Shown here in pieces: positions 10,144-19,500 of a stretch of 33,904 nt of DNA; the first letter of the stretch is position 1, and each line of letters opens with the position of its first letter. The notes below the pieces were generated by a model. The model saw only the letters and a list, made by a program, of their open reading frames with translations, was not told the origin of the DNA and made no database searches. Made by a program: the position numbers and the translations under genes. Source of the stretch: Pseudomonadota bacterium (GTDB lineage: Bacteria; Myxococcota_A; UBA796; GCA-2862545); contig JAGSGY010000061.1 in the NCBI GenBank assembly GCA_023954855.1, positions 1-33,904 of the forward strand, in the 5' to 3' direction.

Positions 10144-11097
10144 CTAGCGCCCCTTCGGGCTGAAGCGGTACGCCACCGAGCAGTCCGCGCGAAGCCAGCC
10201 AAGCTCGGTGAAGGGGCGCTCGAGAGCACAGCCAACCCGCACGCCGTGTGGCTTGGCGAGCAGCACGTCGTAGCCGACGCCCAGCCGAAGATAGACGTCC
10301 ATCGAGCCATCCCGCCGCACGGAGCTCACGAACTGCTCGAAGGGAACCTCCGACCCGTCCTCGCCGGTCATCATCCCCGTCACCGTGTAGCTTGGCACCT
10401 CAAAGGACGGGATGTGGCCAGCGCCAAGTCCGCCGAGCGCGGACAGACGCGGCATCATCGGTAGGCGCAACCGACCGTACACCGTGGCGTAGGGCGCCCA
10501 CTGGTCCTTGAGGTGGATGTCCGGCACGGTGAGCTGCCCGGCATAGAGCTGACCGAAGGTGAGGACGCGCCGGGCTTCTGCGCTCAGTCCAAACTCGACC
10601 AGACGGCTCGGGCGGTACGCCGCCCCCAGCCCGAGCCGCATCGCCGACGAGGTCTCGCGCAAGTCCACGCGATTCCGGTAGAACGGCCTTCGTCCGCCCT
10701 CACCTTCGGCGTAGAGCGCCGTGTCGTTGACGAACCCGCCACCGTGACCGAAGGTCGCCTCAACCGCGACCGTGCCCGGCTCCGGAGCGGCCGTGACGTA
10801 CTGATTTAGGGCCACCATGGAGTCAGGGGTCCTGTCGACCATGGCGTAGCCGCGTGCCTTCATGCAGGCCGAGTAGAGCTGGACATCGACCTCGTCGCCG
10901 GCCGACGCGCTGTAGCCACCGCTCCCGGCACTCGAGCGCCTCTTGAAGCTGGTGTTCTCCTTCATGCACTCGTACGAGTCGACCTCGCGCGAAGCCTCGT
11001 CACCGAGCTCAGCGTGCTCCCAGCGTTCGATCTGAAAGGGCTTGGGCGAGCAACCCGCGGCGACAAAGAGAGCGGCGAAAACCAGAGTGCGAGACAT
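10144..11097 (-). CDS. Outer-membrane lipoprotein with probable beta-barrel region
   Basis: The N-terminus MSRTLVFAALFVAAGC carries a lipobox (AAGC). I placed the start at the second ATG (11097), which has GGATGG upstream; an in-frame ATG at 11106 would add three residues. After a Cys-containing N-terminal region (ECMKEN, YSACMKARGYAM), the rest alternates polar and hydrophobic residues with many Tyr, Arg and Gly (AMRLGLGAAYRPS, YLRLGVGYDVLL) and ends SVAYRFSPKGR, as expected of outer-membrane beta-strands. The segment ACMKARGY resembles the C-x(n)-C-M-x-A-K/R-G-Y pattern of small envelope lipoproteins. It is the first gene of the lipoprotein-SRPBCC-regulator operon. Its function is unknown. 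Confidence 0.78.
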   Translation of the reverse strand: MSRTLVFAALFVAAGCSPKPFQIERWEHAELGDEASREVDSYECMKENTSFKRRSSAGSGGYSASAGDEVDVQLYSACMKARGYAMVDRTPDSMVALNQYVTAAPEPGTVAVEATFGHGGGFVNDTALYAEGEGGRRPFYRNRVDLRETSSAMRLGLGAAYRPSRLVEFGLSAEARRVLTFGQLYAGQLTVPDIHLKDQWAPYATVYGRLRLPMMPRLSALGGLGAGHIPSFEVPSYTVTGMMTGEDGSEVPFEQFVSSVRRDGSMDVYLRLGVGYDVLLAKPHGVRVGCALERPFTELGWLRADCSVAYRFSPKGR

Positions 11098-11171
11098 GAG
11101 AACCATCCAAAGAGTGAAGGATGCCGCTCACTAGGCGCGTCTCACGGGCGCTGCCTCTCCGAAGCTCGATT

Positions 11172-11187
11172 TGTGACCCGGGTCACA
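11172..11187. promoter_or_regulatory. Perfect CRP/FNR-type palindrome
   Basis: TGTGACCCGGGTCACA is a perfect 16-base palindrome that matches the CRP consensus TGTGA-N6-TCACA. It lies about 82 bases (centre) before the lipoprotein start at 11097 and just after the 3' end of the PH-domain gene, in the only 106-base gap of this minus-strand block. A CRP-family regulator probably binds here. Confidence 0.6.
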
Positions 11188-11203
11188 GAACGCCGACTGC
11201 GCC

Positions 11204-13561
11204 TCACCCCTTGCCGTAGTTCTTGCGAATCGTATCGTAGACCTCGGCGTAGTCCGGCACGTTGGCGACCGTCAGATCTGGCGCACTGCTCCCCGCCGTC
11301 AGGATGGTCACTTGCCCATTACCGAAGGCCTTGCCGAGCGCGCCTTGGTTCTGCTGAATCGAGTCGATGCGGTTGAACAGCACCGAGGTCACCGACTTGA
11401 AGAAGATGCCGCGCCGCATGACCACGCGGTCGGTCTCGATCTCGTACTGGGCCACGTGCGTCTGCCAGGCCACAAGCGGAGCGAACGGCCACAATGGCGG
11501 GAAGATCAGGAAGGGTGCCACCGCATTCGGAATCGCGGGCTTGGTCGTGGTGAGCACGTCGTCGTTCTGCGGGTGCTCTTCTTCGATCGCGCTTGGCTCG
11601 ATGAGGCCGAGCAACAGCGCGTCCATCGCGCCCACCTTGATGGCGATGTCCTCGATGTAGGCGCCCTCGAGGGCGTAGGGCACCTTGATGCCTCCGCCTG
11701 GCTGCTGGGCCTGCTGGCCCTGCTGCTGCATCACCCGCTCACCGGCGATGTAGACCTTGAAGCGGCCCTGCTCGGTGAAGGGAATGGCGGTGGTCTCGAC
11801 CTTCTTGATGTTGTCGTAGCGCGCGTAGATGTGCTGCTTGAAGAAGATGCCGGTCTGGGCCTCGATGTGCTGGCCGTGAAAGGTGATGCGCTGCTTCTTG
11901 ACCCGCATCGCGGTGATGGCCGCCATGGGCGCTGGCAGGAGCAGCAACACGGGGATGAGCAACAACACCGGCCAGAACGCGACGGCCGCCACCAAGAGCG
12001 CAGCCGCGACCATCGCGAGGAAGATCAGCAGGAAGGCATTCTGGATGAGCCAGACCTTGGGCCCGAAGGACTGCTTCAGCTCGCCTTGGACCTCGTCTTC
12101 ATCGATGCCGCACTGCCGCAGCAGGGCGCCGAGGTCGATGTCGTCGACCGCCACGTTCGAGAACGTCAGCGGCTGCGGCGAGCCAATCGACCAGATCTGC
12201 ACCGTGAGGGTCTTGAAGAAGTCGTCGAGGGGTGAACGCGACACCTGCACGCCGGTGACCTTGTCGTAGGCGAACTCCTGCTGCTTGGTGCCGAGGAAGT
12301 TGTACTCGCTGGACATCGAGTGCGTGCCGACCGTGTAGGTCGTGTTGCTCGCCTTGATGAACATGCCAATGGTCGCAATCAACCAGGCGGGGGGCACAAG
12401 AATCGAGGCCAGCAGCGGCACGAGCGAGCGCGCGACGTTCATCTTGAACTCGCCCGTCCACGCGTCATCGGCCGAGACGAGCTCGCGCTTCTGCACCGCC
12501 TTCGCAACCGGCTTGGCCTCCGCTTCATCCTCGCCTTCTGGGGTCGCAGCTTCCGCGACCTCACCCGGCTTGACGGTGATGGCGCTGGCGTTCGCGACGA
12601 GGGTGGCGATGGCCTCTTTCAGCTCGGGGCCCCGCGACAAGCGGCGAAAGTGAATCTCGCTGCCGCTGCCCTGGCAGCTCACCGACACGTCGTACAAGCC
12701 GAGCATCTGGTCGATGAACGTCCGGTTGATTGCCGCGTCGGCGATGTTCTCGTAGGGAATGAAGGCGTTGTCGCGGGTCAGAAAGCCCTCGGTGTACGAG
12801 ACCGTGTCGTCGTAGACCGTGTACGTGCGCCGCGTCAGGTCGAGGTAGCGCACGACCAGGCCCGCGAGGGTGAGCAGCACGCTGCCGCCCGCGAATCCGA
12901 TGCCCAGCACCGACACCACACCGCCGGCGACCGGTCCAGCCGACTCGATGATGCCCATGGTGAGGCCAAAGGTCGCTCCGAACAGCCAGATCATCGTGAA
13001 GGCCACACCGAAGACCGTCTTGACGATGTCGGTCACCGCACCCATGGCGGTCGGCGACTCTTCGTGAAGCACCTCTGCGCGCTTCATGGAGTAGCCGTTG
13101 GCCCGCATCAGCTCCTGCACCTGCTCGTAGACGTCGACCGGGTTCTGAATCGCCTCGAAGGTGATCTCAGAGGCCGCACTTCCGGCCGATTCGATGCGTA
13201 CATCGCCGATCTTGAAGAAGCGATGGCGAAGCCAGGGAAGGCGAAGACGAACGTGGGTCACGTTGCGGAGCTCGAGCTCGGTGCGTCCGTCCGAGAGCAG
13301 CCCGCCGCGGTGGCAGACGAGGTGATTCGCGTGAATCTCGTAGCGCTCTTTGGTGTAGGCCACGTGGGCGCCGTAGAGCATGGGAAGAAGCAGGAAGAGC
13401 CAGACCACGGGCAAGGCCGCCATCAGCCACCAGGCTGGCACGAGCAAGGCCGCCACCACGATGCCCACCGACAGCAGCGTCGTCAGCACCAGGGCGCCGA
13501 CCACGCGCGGCCACATGAATGCCGTTCGCCTCGGCGTAAACTCCTGCACTTCAGCGACCAA
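11204..13561 (-). CDS. Membrane protein with repeated bacterial PH domains (bPH2/DUF304, YdbT-like)
   Basis: The product is about 785 residues from a TTG at 13561, chosen for the GGGAGG ribosome site 5 bases upstream; a GTG at 13603 would add 14 residues but has no clear ribosome site. Several hydrophobic hairpins (about 16-60, 180-230, 390-420, 510-550 and one near 700) alternate with soluble beta-rich modules of bPH2 type, recognisable by RYEIHANHLVCHRGGLLSD, RTYTVYDDTVSYTEGFLTRD, YTVGTHSMSSEYNFLG, QRITFHGQHIEAQTGIFFKQ and YEIETDRVVMRRGIFF, each followed by an 'I..N/D.I' strand. YdbT-like proteins usually carry three such units; I count four or five. A Glu/Ala-rich linker lies near 345-375. 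The role is unknown; membrane-surface scaffolding is an inference. Confidence 0.82.
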   Translation of the reverse strand: MVAEVQEFTPRRTAFMWPRVVGALVLTTLLSVGIVVAALLVPAWWLMAALPVVWLFLLLPMLYGAHVAYTKERYEIHANHLVCHRGGLLSDGRTELELRNVTHVRLRLPWLRHRFFKIGDVRIESAGSAASEITFEAIQNPVDVYEQVQELMRANGYSMKRAEVLHEESPTAMGAVTDIVKTVFGVAFTMIWLFGATFGLTMGIIESAGPVAGGVVSVLGIGFAGGSVLLTLAGLVVRYLDLTRRTYTVYDDTVSYTEGFLTRDNAFIPYENIADAAINRTFIDQMLGLYDVSVSCQGSGSEIHFRRLSRGPELKEAIATLVANASAITVKPGEVAEAATPEGEDEAEAKPVAKAVQKRELVSADDAWTGEFKMNVARSLVPLLASILVPPAWLIATIGMFIKASNTTYTVGTHSMSSEYNFLGTKQQEFAYDKVTGVQVSRSPLDDFFKTLTVQIWSIGSPQPLTFSNVAVDDIDLGALLRQCGIDEDEVQGELKQSFGPKVWLIQNAFLLIFLAMVAAALLVAAVAFWPVLLLIPVLLLLPAPMAAITAMRVKKQRITFHGQHIEAQTGIFFKQHIYARYDNIKKVETTAIPFTEQGRFKVYIAGERVMQQQGQQAQQPGGGIKVPYALEGAYIEDIAIKVGAMDALLLGLIEPSAIEEEHPQNDDVLTTTKPAIPNAVAPFLIFPPLWPFAPLVAWQTHVAQYEIETDRVVMRRGIFFKSVTSVLFNRIDSIQQNQGALGKAFGNGQVTILTAGSSAPDLTVANVPDYAEVYDTIRKNYGKG

Positions 13562-13626
13562 AGTCACCTCCCAGCCAGGTGTAATCCGTTGTGGGTGCTC
13601 CACTTGGTCTCGCCGGCCTTCAGACC

Positions 13627-13632
13627 TATGCT
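13627..13632 (+). promoter_or_regulatory. Possible -10 box (TATGCT) of the DUF952 gene
   Basis: TATGCT lies 22 bases before the GTG at 13654 with the ribosome site between them. It fits the TAnnnT pattern of this window. No convincing -35 is seen. Confidence 0.35.
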
Positions 13633-13653
13633 CACCACACAGACGAGGGCCAA

Positions 13654-14001
13654 GTGCAGATCTACAAGTTGCTTCACCCGAACGAATACGCGGCCCTCCG
13701 GACCGATGCCGAGACCCTGGGCGCGCCCGTGGATCTCGCCGATGGCTTCATTCACTTCTCGACCGCCGACCAGCTGCAAGAGACCGCCCGGCGGCACTTC
13801 AGTCAGGCGACGGTTCTCTGGGTTCTCGGGGTCGATACCGGGAGTCTGGGCGATACGCTGAAGTGGGAGCCCTCACGTGGAGGAGCGCTATTCCCGCACC
13901 TGTACGGCAAGCTGCTCCTGTCGCACATCCGCGATGAGCGCGAGGTGCACCGGGCCCCCGGCGAGCTCTGGTCGCTCGAGGACGCCGCCGTCGACCGCTG
14001 A
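13654..14001 (+). CDS. DUF952 family protein
   Basis: A 115-residue protein from the GTG at 13654, preceded by GAGGG; the longer in-frame ATG at 13591 would add 21 unrelated residues overlapping the divergent promoter region. The sequence matches the DUF952 pattern closely: IYKLLHPNEYAAL at the start, then DLADGFIHFSTADQLQETA, then LKWEPSRGGALFPHLYG. The family is small, cytoplasmic and of unknown biochemical role; the conserved His, Arg and Glu residues suggest a binding or catalytic pocket. It is transcribed away from the PH-domain gene and is followed by a 165-base gap holding the operator at 14074. Confidence 0.9.
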   Translation: MQIYKLLHPNEYAALRTDAETLGAPVDLADGFIHFSTADQLQETARRHFSQATVLWVLGVDTGSLGDTLKWEPSRGGALFPHLYGKLLLSHIRDEREVHRAPGELWSLEDAAVDR

Positions 14002-14073
14002 CACCGCGCTCGATGGCCCAAACCAAGCCTCGACAAGCTCTCGACAAGTGCGGAAAACGCCGTCCCGACCACC

Positions 14074-14103
14074 ATACGGTACCGTATCGATACGGTGGCG
14101 TAT
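14074..14103. promoter_or_regulatory. Compound palindromic operator of four half-sites
   Basis: ATACGGT at 14074-14080, its exact inverse ACCGTAT at 14081-14087, ATACGGT again at 14090-14096 and an imperfect inverse GGCGTAT at 14097-14103. The first pair is a perfect 14-base palindrome; the middle pair is also perfect (14081-14096, 16 bases). The unit repeats every 16 bases. It ends 8 bases before the -35 of the promoter at 14112, so its centre lies near -59 from the predicted transcription start, a place more usual for activator binding. TetR-type or other dimeric regulators use sites of this shape; the regulator is not identifiable. Confidence 0.7.
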
Positions 14104-14111
14104 GTTTTTCC

Positions 14112-14140
14112 TTGCACTAGAGAAACCTCGACTTTAGCCT
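14112..14140 (+). promoter_or_regulatory. Sigma-70-type promoter (TTGCAC-N17-TAGCCT)
   Basis: TTGCAC at 14112-14117 and TAGCCT at 14135-14140 are separated by exactly 17 bases. Transcription would start near 14147, leaving about 20 untranslated bases that include the GAGGTG ribosome site of the gene at 14167. It is the best-formed sigma-70 promoter I see in the window. Confidence 0.6.
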
Positions 14141-14166
14141 CCGCGCACCTTCCAATGAGGTGCTCT

Positions 14167-14715
14167 ATGACTCTCGCTTTCTCTCGGCCCCTCGGCCTTC
14201 TCTTCTTCCTTGCAGCCTGCAGCTCGGCAGAGCCGGTGACCGCCACCGACACCGACTCCAGCGCGAGCGTCGACACCGGCGAAACGCAGACCGGGGACAC
14301 CGACACCGGCAGTAGCGCTGATAGCGGCTCGAGCAGCACAGCGAGCCTTAGCGGCACCATCGACCGCTCGGCAGAACCCAGCAACGGGGGCGTGGGCCAT
14401 CTGTACGTGGTGGTGATGGAGGAGAACCCGATGACCGGAGGCGGCGATGCCCTCGGTGCCGTGATCATCGAGAACGCCGACTTCACGAGCTCCGGCGCCA
14501 GCTACGACTACACGATCAGCGGCATCGAGCCGGGCACCGCCGAGGTCTTCGTGACTGCGTTTCTCGACGACAACGCGAATGCCGACGCCACCGAGCCAGG
14601 CCCCGACATGGGCGACCTGGTGTCCATGGAGGGCGTGTCCTTCCCGAGCATCGTGATCGACCAGGCGACCGCCTACGACCTCGATCTCACGCTCTCCTTC
14701 TCGATGCCGTTCTAG
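14167..14715 (+). CDS. Small lipoprotein with acidic Thr/Ser/Asp linker
   Basis: The ATG at 14167 follows GAGGTG; an in-frame ATG at 14155 would overlap that site. The signal ends with lipobox LAAC (Cys18). A low-complexity linker of Asp, Thr, Ser and Gly (about 22-60) is followed by a beta-rich domain (about 62-182) with LYVVVMEENP, a DDNANADATEPGPDMGD loop that resembles a calcium-binding or EF-hand-like acidic loop, and LDLTLSF at the end. The fold resembles small transthyretin- or peptidase-regulatory-like modules, but I do not recognise a family. It is the first gene of a three-gene operon (9- and 8-base gaps) with the peroxidase-like gene last, so it may support that protein at the same membrane. 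Confidence 0.78.
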   Translation: MTLAFSRPLGLLFFLAACSSAEPVTATDTDSSASVDTGETQTGDTDTGSSADSGSSSTASLSGTIDRSAEPSNGGVGHLYVVVMEENPMTGGGDALGAVIIENADFTSSGASYDYTISGIEPGTAEVFVTAFLDDNANADATEPGPDMGDLVSMEGVSFPSIVIDQATAYDLDLTLSFSMPF

Positions 14716-14724
14716 GGGGCCGCC

Positions 14725-15306
14725 ATGCGTATCGCCATTCTTGTCTCGCTCGCGCTCGCAGCCTGCTCCTCTGAGCCGCAGATCCACATCAGCACGCAGT
14801 TCGCCGCTACTGCAGGCGAAGTCTCCTTCTTGCTTCCCAACGGCACCACCCAAGCGGTCGCGGCGAGCGATCTGGTCGGAAAACCCTACGTGGTCTCGGT
14901 CTTCGAGGGCGGCTTCTCGCAGGGCAACGACGACCCGCTCGATCTGGAGTGGGGCACGGTCCCCGACCACCTGACCATCGACTTCACTTCGACGGTGGGC
15001 TTCGAGCCGGGCCCGTACGACGCGAGCGTCATCGTCTACGTCAACACCCCTGTGGCCTCCGAGGACATGCAAGCGGACGCCGCCTTCGAGCCCGAGGCGC
15101 CGGTCGGCGGAGACCTGTCGGCCTTTACCTTGGACGAGGGCGACATCCTTCCAGGAGACCCGAGCTTCGAGGCCGGGGTGGTCCGCATCAACGTGATCGA
15201 CGGTGAGGGCGACGCGTCCAAGCACCTCTCGAACCGCACAGCTGCGCCAGACAACAGCGACGCACTGCTCGAGGCCTTCACCGACACCATCCTGCTGGTC
15301 CCCTAG
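14725..15306 (+). CDS. Lipoprotein of unknown function
   Basis: A 193-residue lipoprotein (MRIAILVSLALAACSS; lipobox LAAC, Cys14) preceded by AGGGGGC. The mature part looks beta-rich, with an N-terminal VSFLLPNGTTQAV strand pair, a central DFTSTVGFEPGPYDASVIVYV region and an acidic C-terminal third. It holds no Cys beyond the lipid-bearing one and no haem motif. Its place between the acidic-linker lipoprotein and the di-haem peroxidase-like gene suggests a partner role. I checked for the metal-binding MbnP pattern that sometimes accompanies di-haem proteins of this type and could not see it. Confidence 0.75.
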   Translation: MRIAILVSLALAACSSEPQIHISTQFAATAGEVSFLLPNGTTQAVAASDLVGKPYVVSVFEGGFSQGNDDPLDLEWGTVPDHLTIDFTSTVGFEPGPYDASVIVYVNTPVASEDMQADAAFEPEAPVGGDLSAFTLDEGDILPGDPSFEAGVVRINVIDGEGDASKHLSNRTAAPDNSDALLEAFTDTILLVP

Positions 15307-15314
15307 GAGGTTTC

Positions 15315-16427
15315 ATGCGCATCTTCTCCATTCTGGTGGTGCTCACGGGCTGCTCCAGCGTCGAGCGGTGGCCGGTCGACCCCCAGACAGGCATTCGCGT
15401 GCGGGGCCTCGAGCCTGTGCCGACCCTCGAGGACTGGCCAGACAACCCTTACAGCGACGCCAAGCGCGAGCTCGGTGTACTGCTGTTCAACGACACCCGG
15501 CTTTCAGGAAGCGGCCAGACCAACTGCTCGACCTGCCACTTCGCGCCGACGAAGTTCCAGTCGAACACCCCGTTCGACCTACCCGATCGGTCCGTCGAGA
15601 CCCTCGAGCCGGTGCTGCCTCGCAATGCGCCCTCCCTACTGAACCTGGTCCACGCGCCGGTGTTTCGCTGGGATGGCTCGCTCGGTGATGACTTGTACGA
15701 GCAGATGGTCATCCCATTCGCCGAGGCGAACATGGACATCGCCGACCGACTCGACGCCGAGCACGTACACGACCTCGACTTCGAGGGCGCCAAGCCCGCG
15801 CTCCACCAACGTCTCTCGGTCGACATCGCCGGCTACGTGCCCCTGTTTGACGAGGCCTTCGGCGTCGACATCCGCTCGTCGACGGACGAAGAAGTGTGGA
15901 CGCTCTCGGGCAAGGCCCTGGCCATCTACATGCGCGAGGTCGTCTCGAGCGACTCGGCCTTTGACCGATGGAACGCGGGAGGCGAGGCGCTCGGCGATGA
16001 AGCGCTACGCGGACTGGAGCTGTTCGTCGGCGAGGGCCGCTGCGCGATGTGCCACTCGGGGCCCCTGTTCAGCGACTTCGAGTTTCACAACGTGGGCACC
16101 GCCGTACCCGACGCAGACGGCGTCCGCGTCGACGAAGGCCGGTTCCTGGTCACCGGCGACGAAGCGGACCGCGGGCGCTTCTTGACCCCCACTCTGCGCT
16201 CTGTCGCTCGGACCTCGCCCTACTTCCACGATGCAAGCGAGATTGGCATCGCCGGCGTGATTCGCCGTCACATCAACCCCGTCGACCCCCTGCACGACCC
16301 CATCCTGGACGGCGTGGTACTCGATGATTCGCAGGTCGACGACCTGATCGAGTTCCTCAAGACGCTGGACGGTGCGCCCCTCTCCGCCGAGACGACCGCG
16401 CTTGTGATCGACCTTCCATCGCAGTGA
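15315..16427 (+). CDS. Di-haem cytochrome c peroxidase family lipoprotein
   Basis: The 370-residue product has a short lipobox signal (VVLTGC, Cys13) and two c-type haem sites, CSTCH (71-75) and CAMCH (243-247), about 170 residues apart as in bacterial di-haem peroxidases and MauG. Family landmarks are LGVLLFNDTRLSGSGQTNCSTCH, RNAPSLLN, RWDGS and the C-terminal FLTPTLRSVARTSPYFHD. Such proteins reduce hydrogen peroxide or oxidise protein or metal partners using electrons from small cytochromes, outside the cytoplasm. AGGAGG precedes the ATG. It ends the operon begun at 14167 and lies 73 bases before the MopE-repeat gene, an arrangement like the copper-responsive SACCP-MopE pair of Methylococcus capsulatus. 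The substrate cannot be read. Confidence 0.9.
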   Translation: MRIFSILVVLTGCSSVERWPVDPQTGIRVRGLEPVPTLEDWPDNPYSDAKRELGVLLFNDTRLSGSGQTNCSTCHFAPTKFQSNTPFDLPDRSVETLEPVLPRNAPSLLNLVHAPVFRWDGSLGDDLYEQMVIPFAEANMDIADRLDAEHVHDLDFEGAKPALHQRLSVDIAGYVPLFDEAFGVDIRSSTDEEVWTLSGKALAIYMREVVSSDSAFDRWNAGGEALGDEALRGLELFVGEGRCAMCHSGPLFSDFEFHNVGTAVPDADGVRVDEGRFLVTGDEADRGRFLTPTLRSVARTSPYFHDASEIGIAGVIRRHINPVDPLHDPILDGVVLDDSQVDDLIEFLKTLDGAPLSAETTALVIDLPSQ

Positions 16428-16469
16428 CCGCGAGATGGAAAGTGGGCCGGCGGCCTCACCTTCGGCGGG

Positions 16470-16491
16470 GTAGGGTGCGCCTGCGCCCTAC
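16470..16491 (+). repeat. Hairpin-forming inverted repeat in the leader of the MopE-repeat gene
   Basis: GTAGGG (16470-16475) and CCCTAC (16486-16491) can pair across a 10-base segment that itself can pair partly. It lies between the peroxidase stop and the ribosome site (GGAG) at about 16492. It has no T-run, so it is unlikely to be a strong intrinsic terminator; it could be a 5' mRNA hairpin. The left arm also contains the -10-like TAGGGT (16471-16476), so the two readings compete. Confidence 0.4.
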
Positions 16492-16500
16492 GGAGTCCCG

Positions 16501-19500
16501 ATGCGTCTGCTGATGATGGTCACCCTGCTCACCCTTGCCGCCTGCAAGGGCGATGATGAACCCGCCGCCACCGACACCGGTGTCGTCACCGTCGACAGTG
16601 GCGACGAAGACCGCGACGGCGACGGCGTTCCCGCGTCCGAGGACTGCGACGACGACCCAGCCGAGTGCGGAGCCGACTGCAGCCCCGAGCTGACCGCCGA
16701 CGATTGCGACGGCTACGACAACGACTGCGACGACCAGGTCGACGAAGACAACGGCGCGAGCTGGTACGCCGACTGCGATGGCGACGGCGACTTCTCAGCG
16801 ACGGCCGACGTCGCATGTGGCGAGCCCACCACCCACAGCTGTGACGACGGCGCGGCGCCAGACGGTGGCTACACCTCGACCGCTCCGACCACCGCGGACT
16901 GCGACGACGAAGACGCGACGCAGAACCACGATGATGCCGATGGCGACGGCACCTCCACCTGCGACGGCGACTGCGACGACGACCCGAACGCTTGCGGTTC
17001 GCTCTGCGAGCCCGGCAACACCACCGCCGACACCTGCGACGGCTTCGATGTCGACTGCGACGGCACCATCGGCGAGGATGACGGCCGCGCCTGGTACCCC
17101 GACTGCGACGGCGACGGTGACCCCTCCGGCACGGGTGTGAATGCCTGTGACGAGCCGACCACTTCGCCGTGCACCGACGGCCAGGCCCCCGACGGCGGCT
17201 GGACCGCATCGGTCCCCTCCTCGCCCGACTGCGACGACGAAGACGCGGACCTCAACCACGACGACGTCGACACGGACGGCGAGTCGACCTGCGACGGCGA
17301 CTGCGATGACGACCCGAATGCCTGTGGTGCGGACTGCCGCTCAGACCTGACCGTGGACGGCTGCGACGGCTACGACAACGACTGCGACGGCGGTTCTGAC
17401 GAAGACCCCGACCTCACCTGGTACCTCGACGACGACCAGGACGGCTCGACCGTCGGCACCGGCACCCTGCAGTGCACCTCGCCCTCGTCGAAGCACGTCT
17501 CGACGGCTAGCGCCACGATCGACTGCAACGACGCCGACGCCGCCCTCAACACACGCGACGACGATGGCGACGGTGAGAGCACCTGTGCGGGCGACTGCGA
17601 CGACGACCCGAACGTCTGCGGCGACCAGTGCAAGAGCACCAACACCCTCGACGGCTGCGACACCTACGACAACGACTGCGATGGTAGCTACGACGAGGAC
17701 CCGGGCTCCACCGTCTGGTACCTCGACGACGACAGCGACGGGTGGATCGCCAGCACGACCGGCGTCGGGCAGTGCACCAGCCCCGGCGCGAAGTACACGA
17801 CCCGCCTCACGACCGTGGACTGCAACGATGGCGACGCGAGCCTGAACCACGACGATGCCGACAACGACAGCGTGAGCACCTGTGCTGGCGACTGCGATGA
17901 CGACCCGAACGCCTGTGGCGCCGCCTGCTCGCCGGACCTGACCGTCGACGCCTGCGATGGCGAGAACAATGACTGCGACAACCAGACCGACGAGGACCCA
18001 CCGCGCTGGTTCTTCGACGGCGACCAAGACGGCTGGACCTCGATGGCCGGCTGGGTCGACGCCTGCGACTCGCCCGGCGCCAAGTACTCTCAGGACCGCT
18101 CGCTGCTGACGGACTGCGATGACGTCGATGCCACCGCGAATCACGACGACGAAGACGGCGACAACGTCAGCAGCTGCGACGGCGACTGCGACGACGACCC
18201 CCTCGCCTGCGGTGCCGCCTGCTCCCCCGACCTCAACGTCGACGCCTGCGACCCCAACCAGTACGACAACGACTGCGACGATACCTCTGACGAAGACGCC
18301 CCCACCTGGTTTGAAGACGACGACCAGGACGGCTGGAGCGCCGACCTCACTGGACAGGCCAGCTGTGATGCACCCGGCCCCCGCTGGAGCCAGACGGCCA
18401 GCGCACAGGCCGACTGCGATGACGACCTCGCGTCCCAGAACCACGACGACGCCGACAGCGACAACCACTCGACCTGCGACGGCGACTGCGACGACGACAC
18501 CAGCACCTGCGGTGCCGGCTGCTTCCCCGGCAACTCCGCAGACGACATCTGCGATGACTACAACCAGGACTGCGACGGCGATCTCGACGAAGACCCCGAC
18601 CGCACCTGGTTCCTCGACGACGACCAAGACGGCTGGAGCGCCGACCTCACCGGCCAGGCCGCCTGCGACTCGCCCGGCGCCGACTGGAGCCAGACCGCCA
18701 GCGCCCAGGCCGACTGCGACGACGCCCTCGCCTCGCTGAACCACGACGATGCCGACGGCGACAACCACTCCACCTGCGACGGCGACTGCGACGACGACAC
18801 CAACGCGTGCGGCGCCGGCTGCTTCCCCGAGAACCCCGCCGCCGACGTGTGCGACGGCGACAACCAGGACTGCGACAGCAACGTCGATGAGAATCCCGAG
18901 ATCGACTGGTTTGTCGACGCGGACCGCGACGGCTGGACCACCACCGTCTCGACCTTTGCCTGTGTGAGCCCCGGCACCGACTACCAGGCCGACCAGTCCA
19001 ACCCACTCGACTGTGACGACACCACCGCCATTCTGAACCACGACGACACCGACAACGACGGCACGAGCAGCTGCGATGGCGACTGCGTCGACGCAGATGC
19101 GAACCTGTCGCAGGCCGCCCTCGATGCCAACCTCACTGCGGCAGACATCGAGCCCGGAGCGAGCGAGGCCTGGTACGACGGCGTTGACCAAGACTGTCTC
19201 GAAGACAACGACTTCGACCAAGACGGCGACGGCTACGTCGCCACCGCGCACAACAGCGAGGCCGGGGGCACGGCCCCGAGCACCGGCGACTGCGACGACA
19301 ATCCGACCGATGACGCGTCGGGCTGGACCCGCGCCAACGAGACCTACCCGGGTGCCAATGAACACTGCGACGGGCTCGACAACAACTGCAACGGCAACAT
19401 CGACGAGTCCGGCTCGAACGGCGCCAAGGCCAGCTTCATCCCCGACACCGGCTATGCCACCCGCTACACCAACGAGGACGTGGTGCTCGATGAACCCGGC

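Noticed and set aside
14725-15306. MbnP-type copper-binding partner of the di-haem protein
   Set aside because: The expected metal-binding residues and sequence pattern of that family are not visible; only the gene position suggested it.
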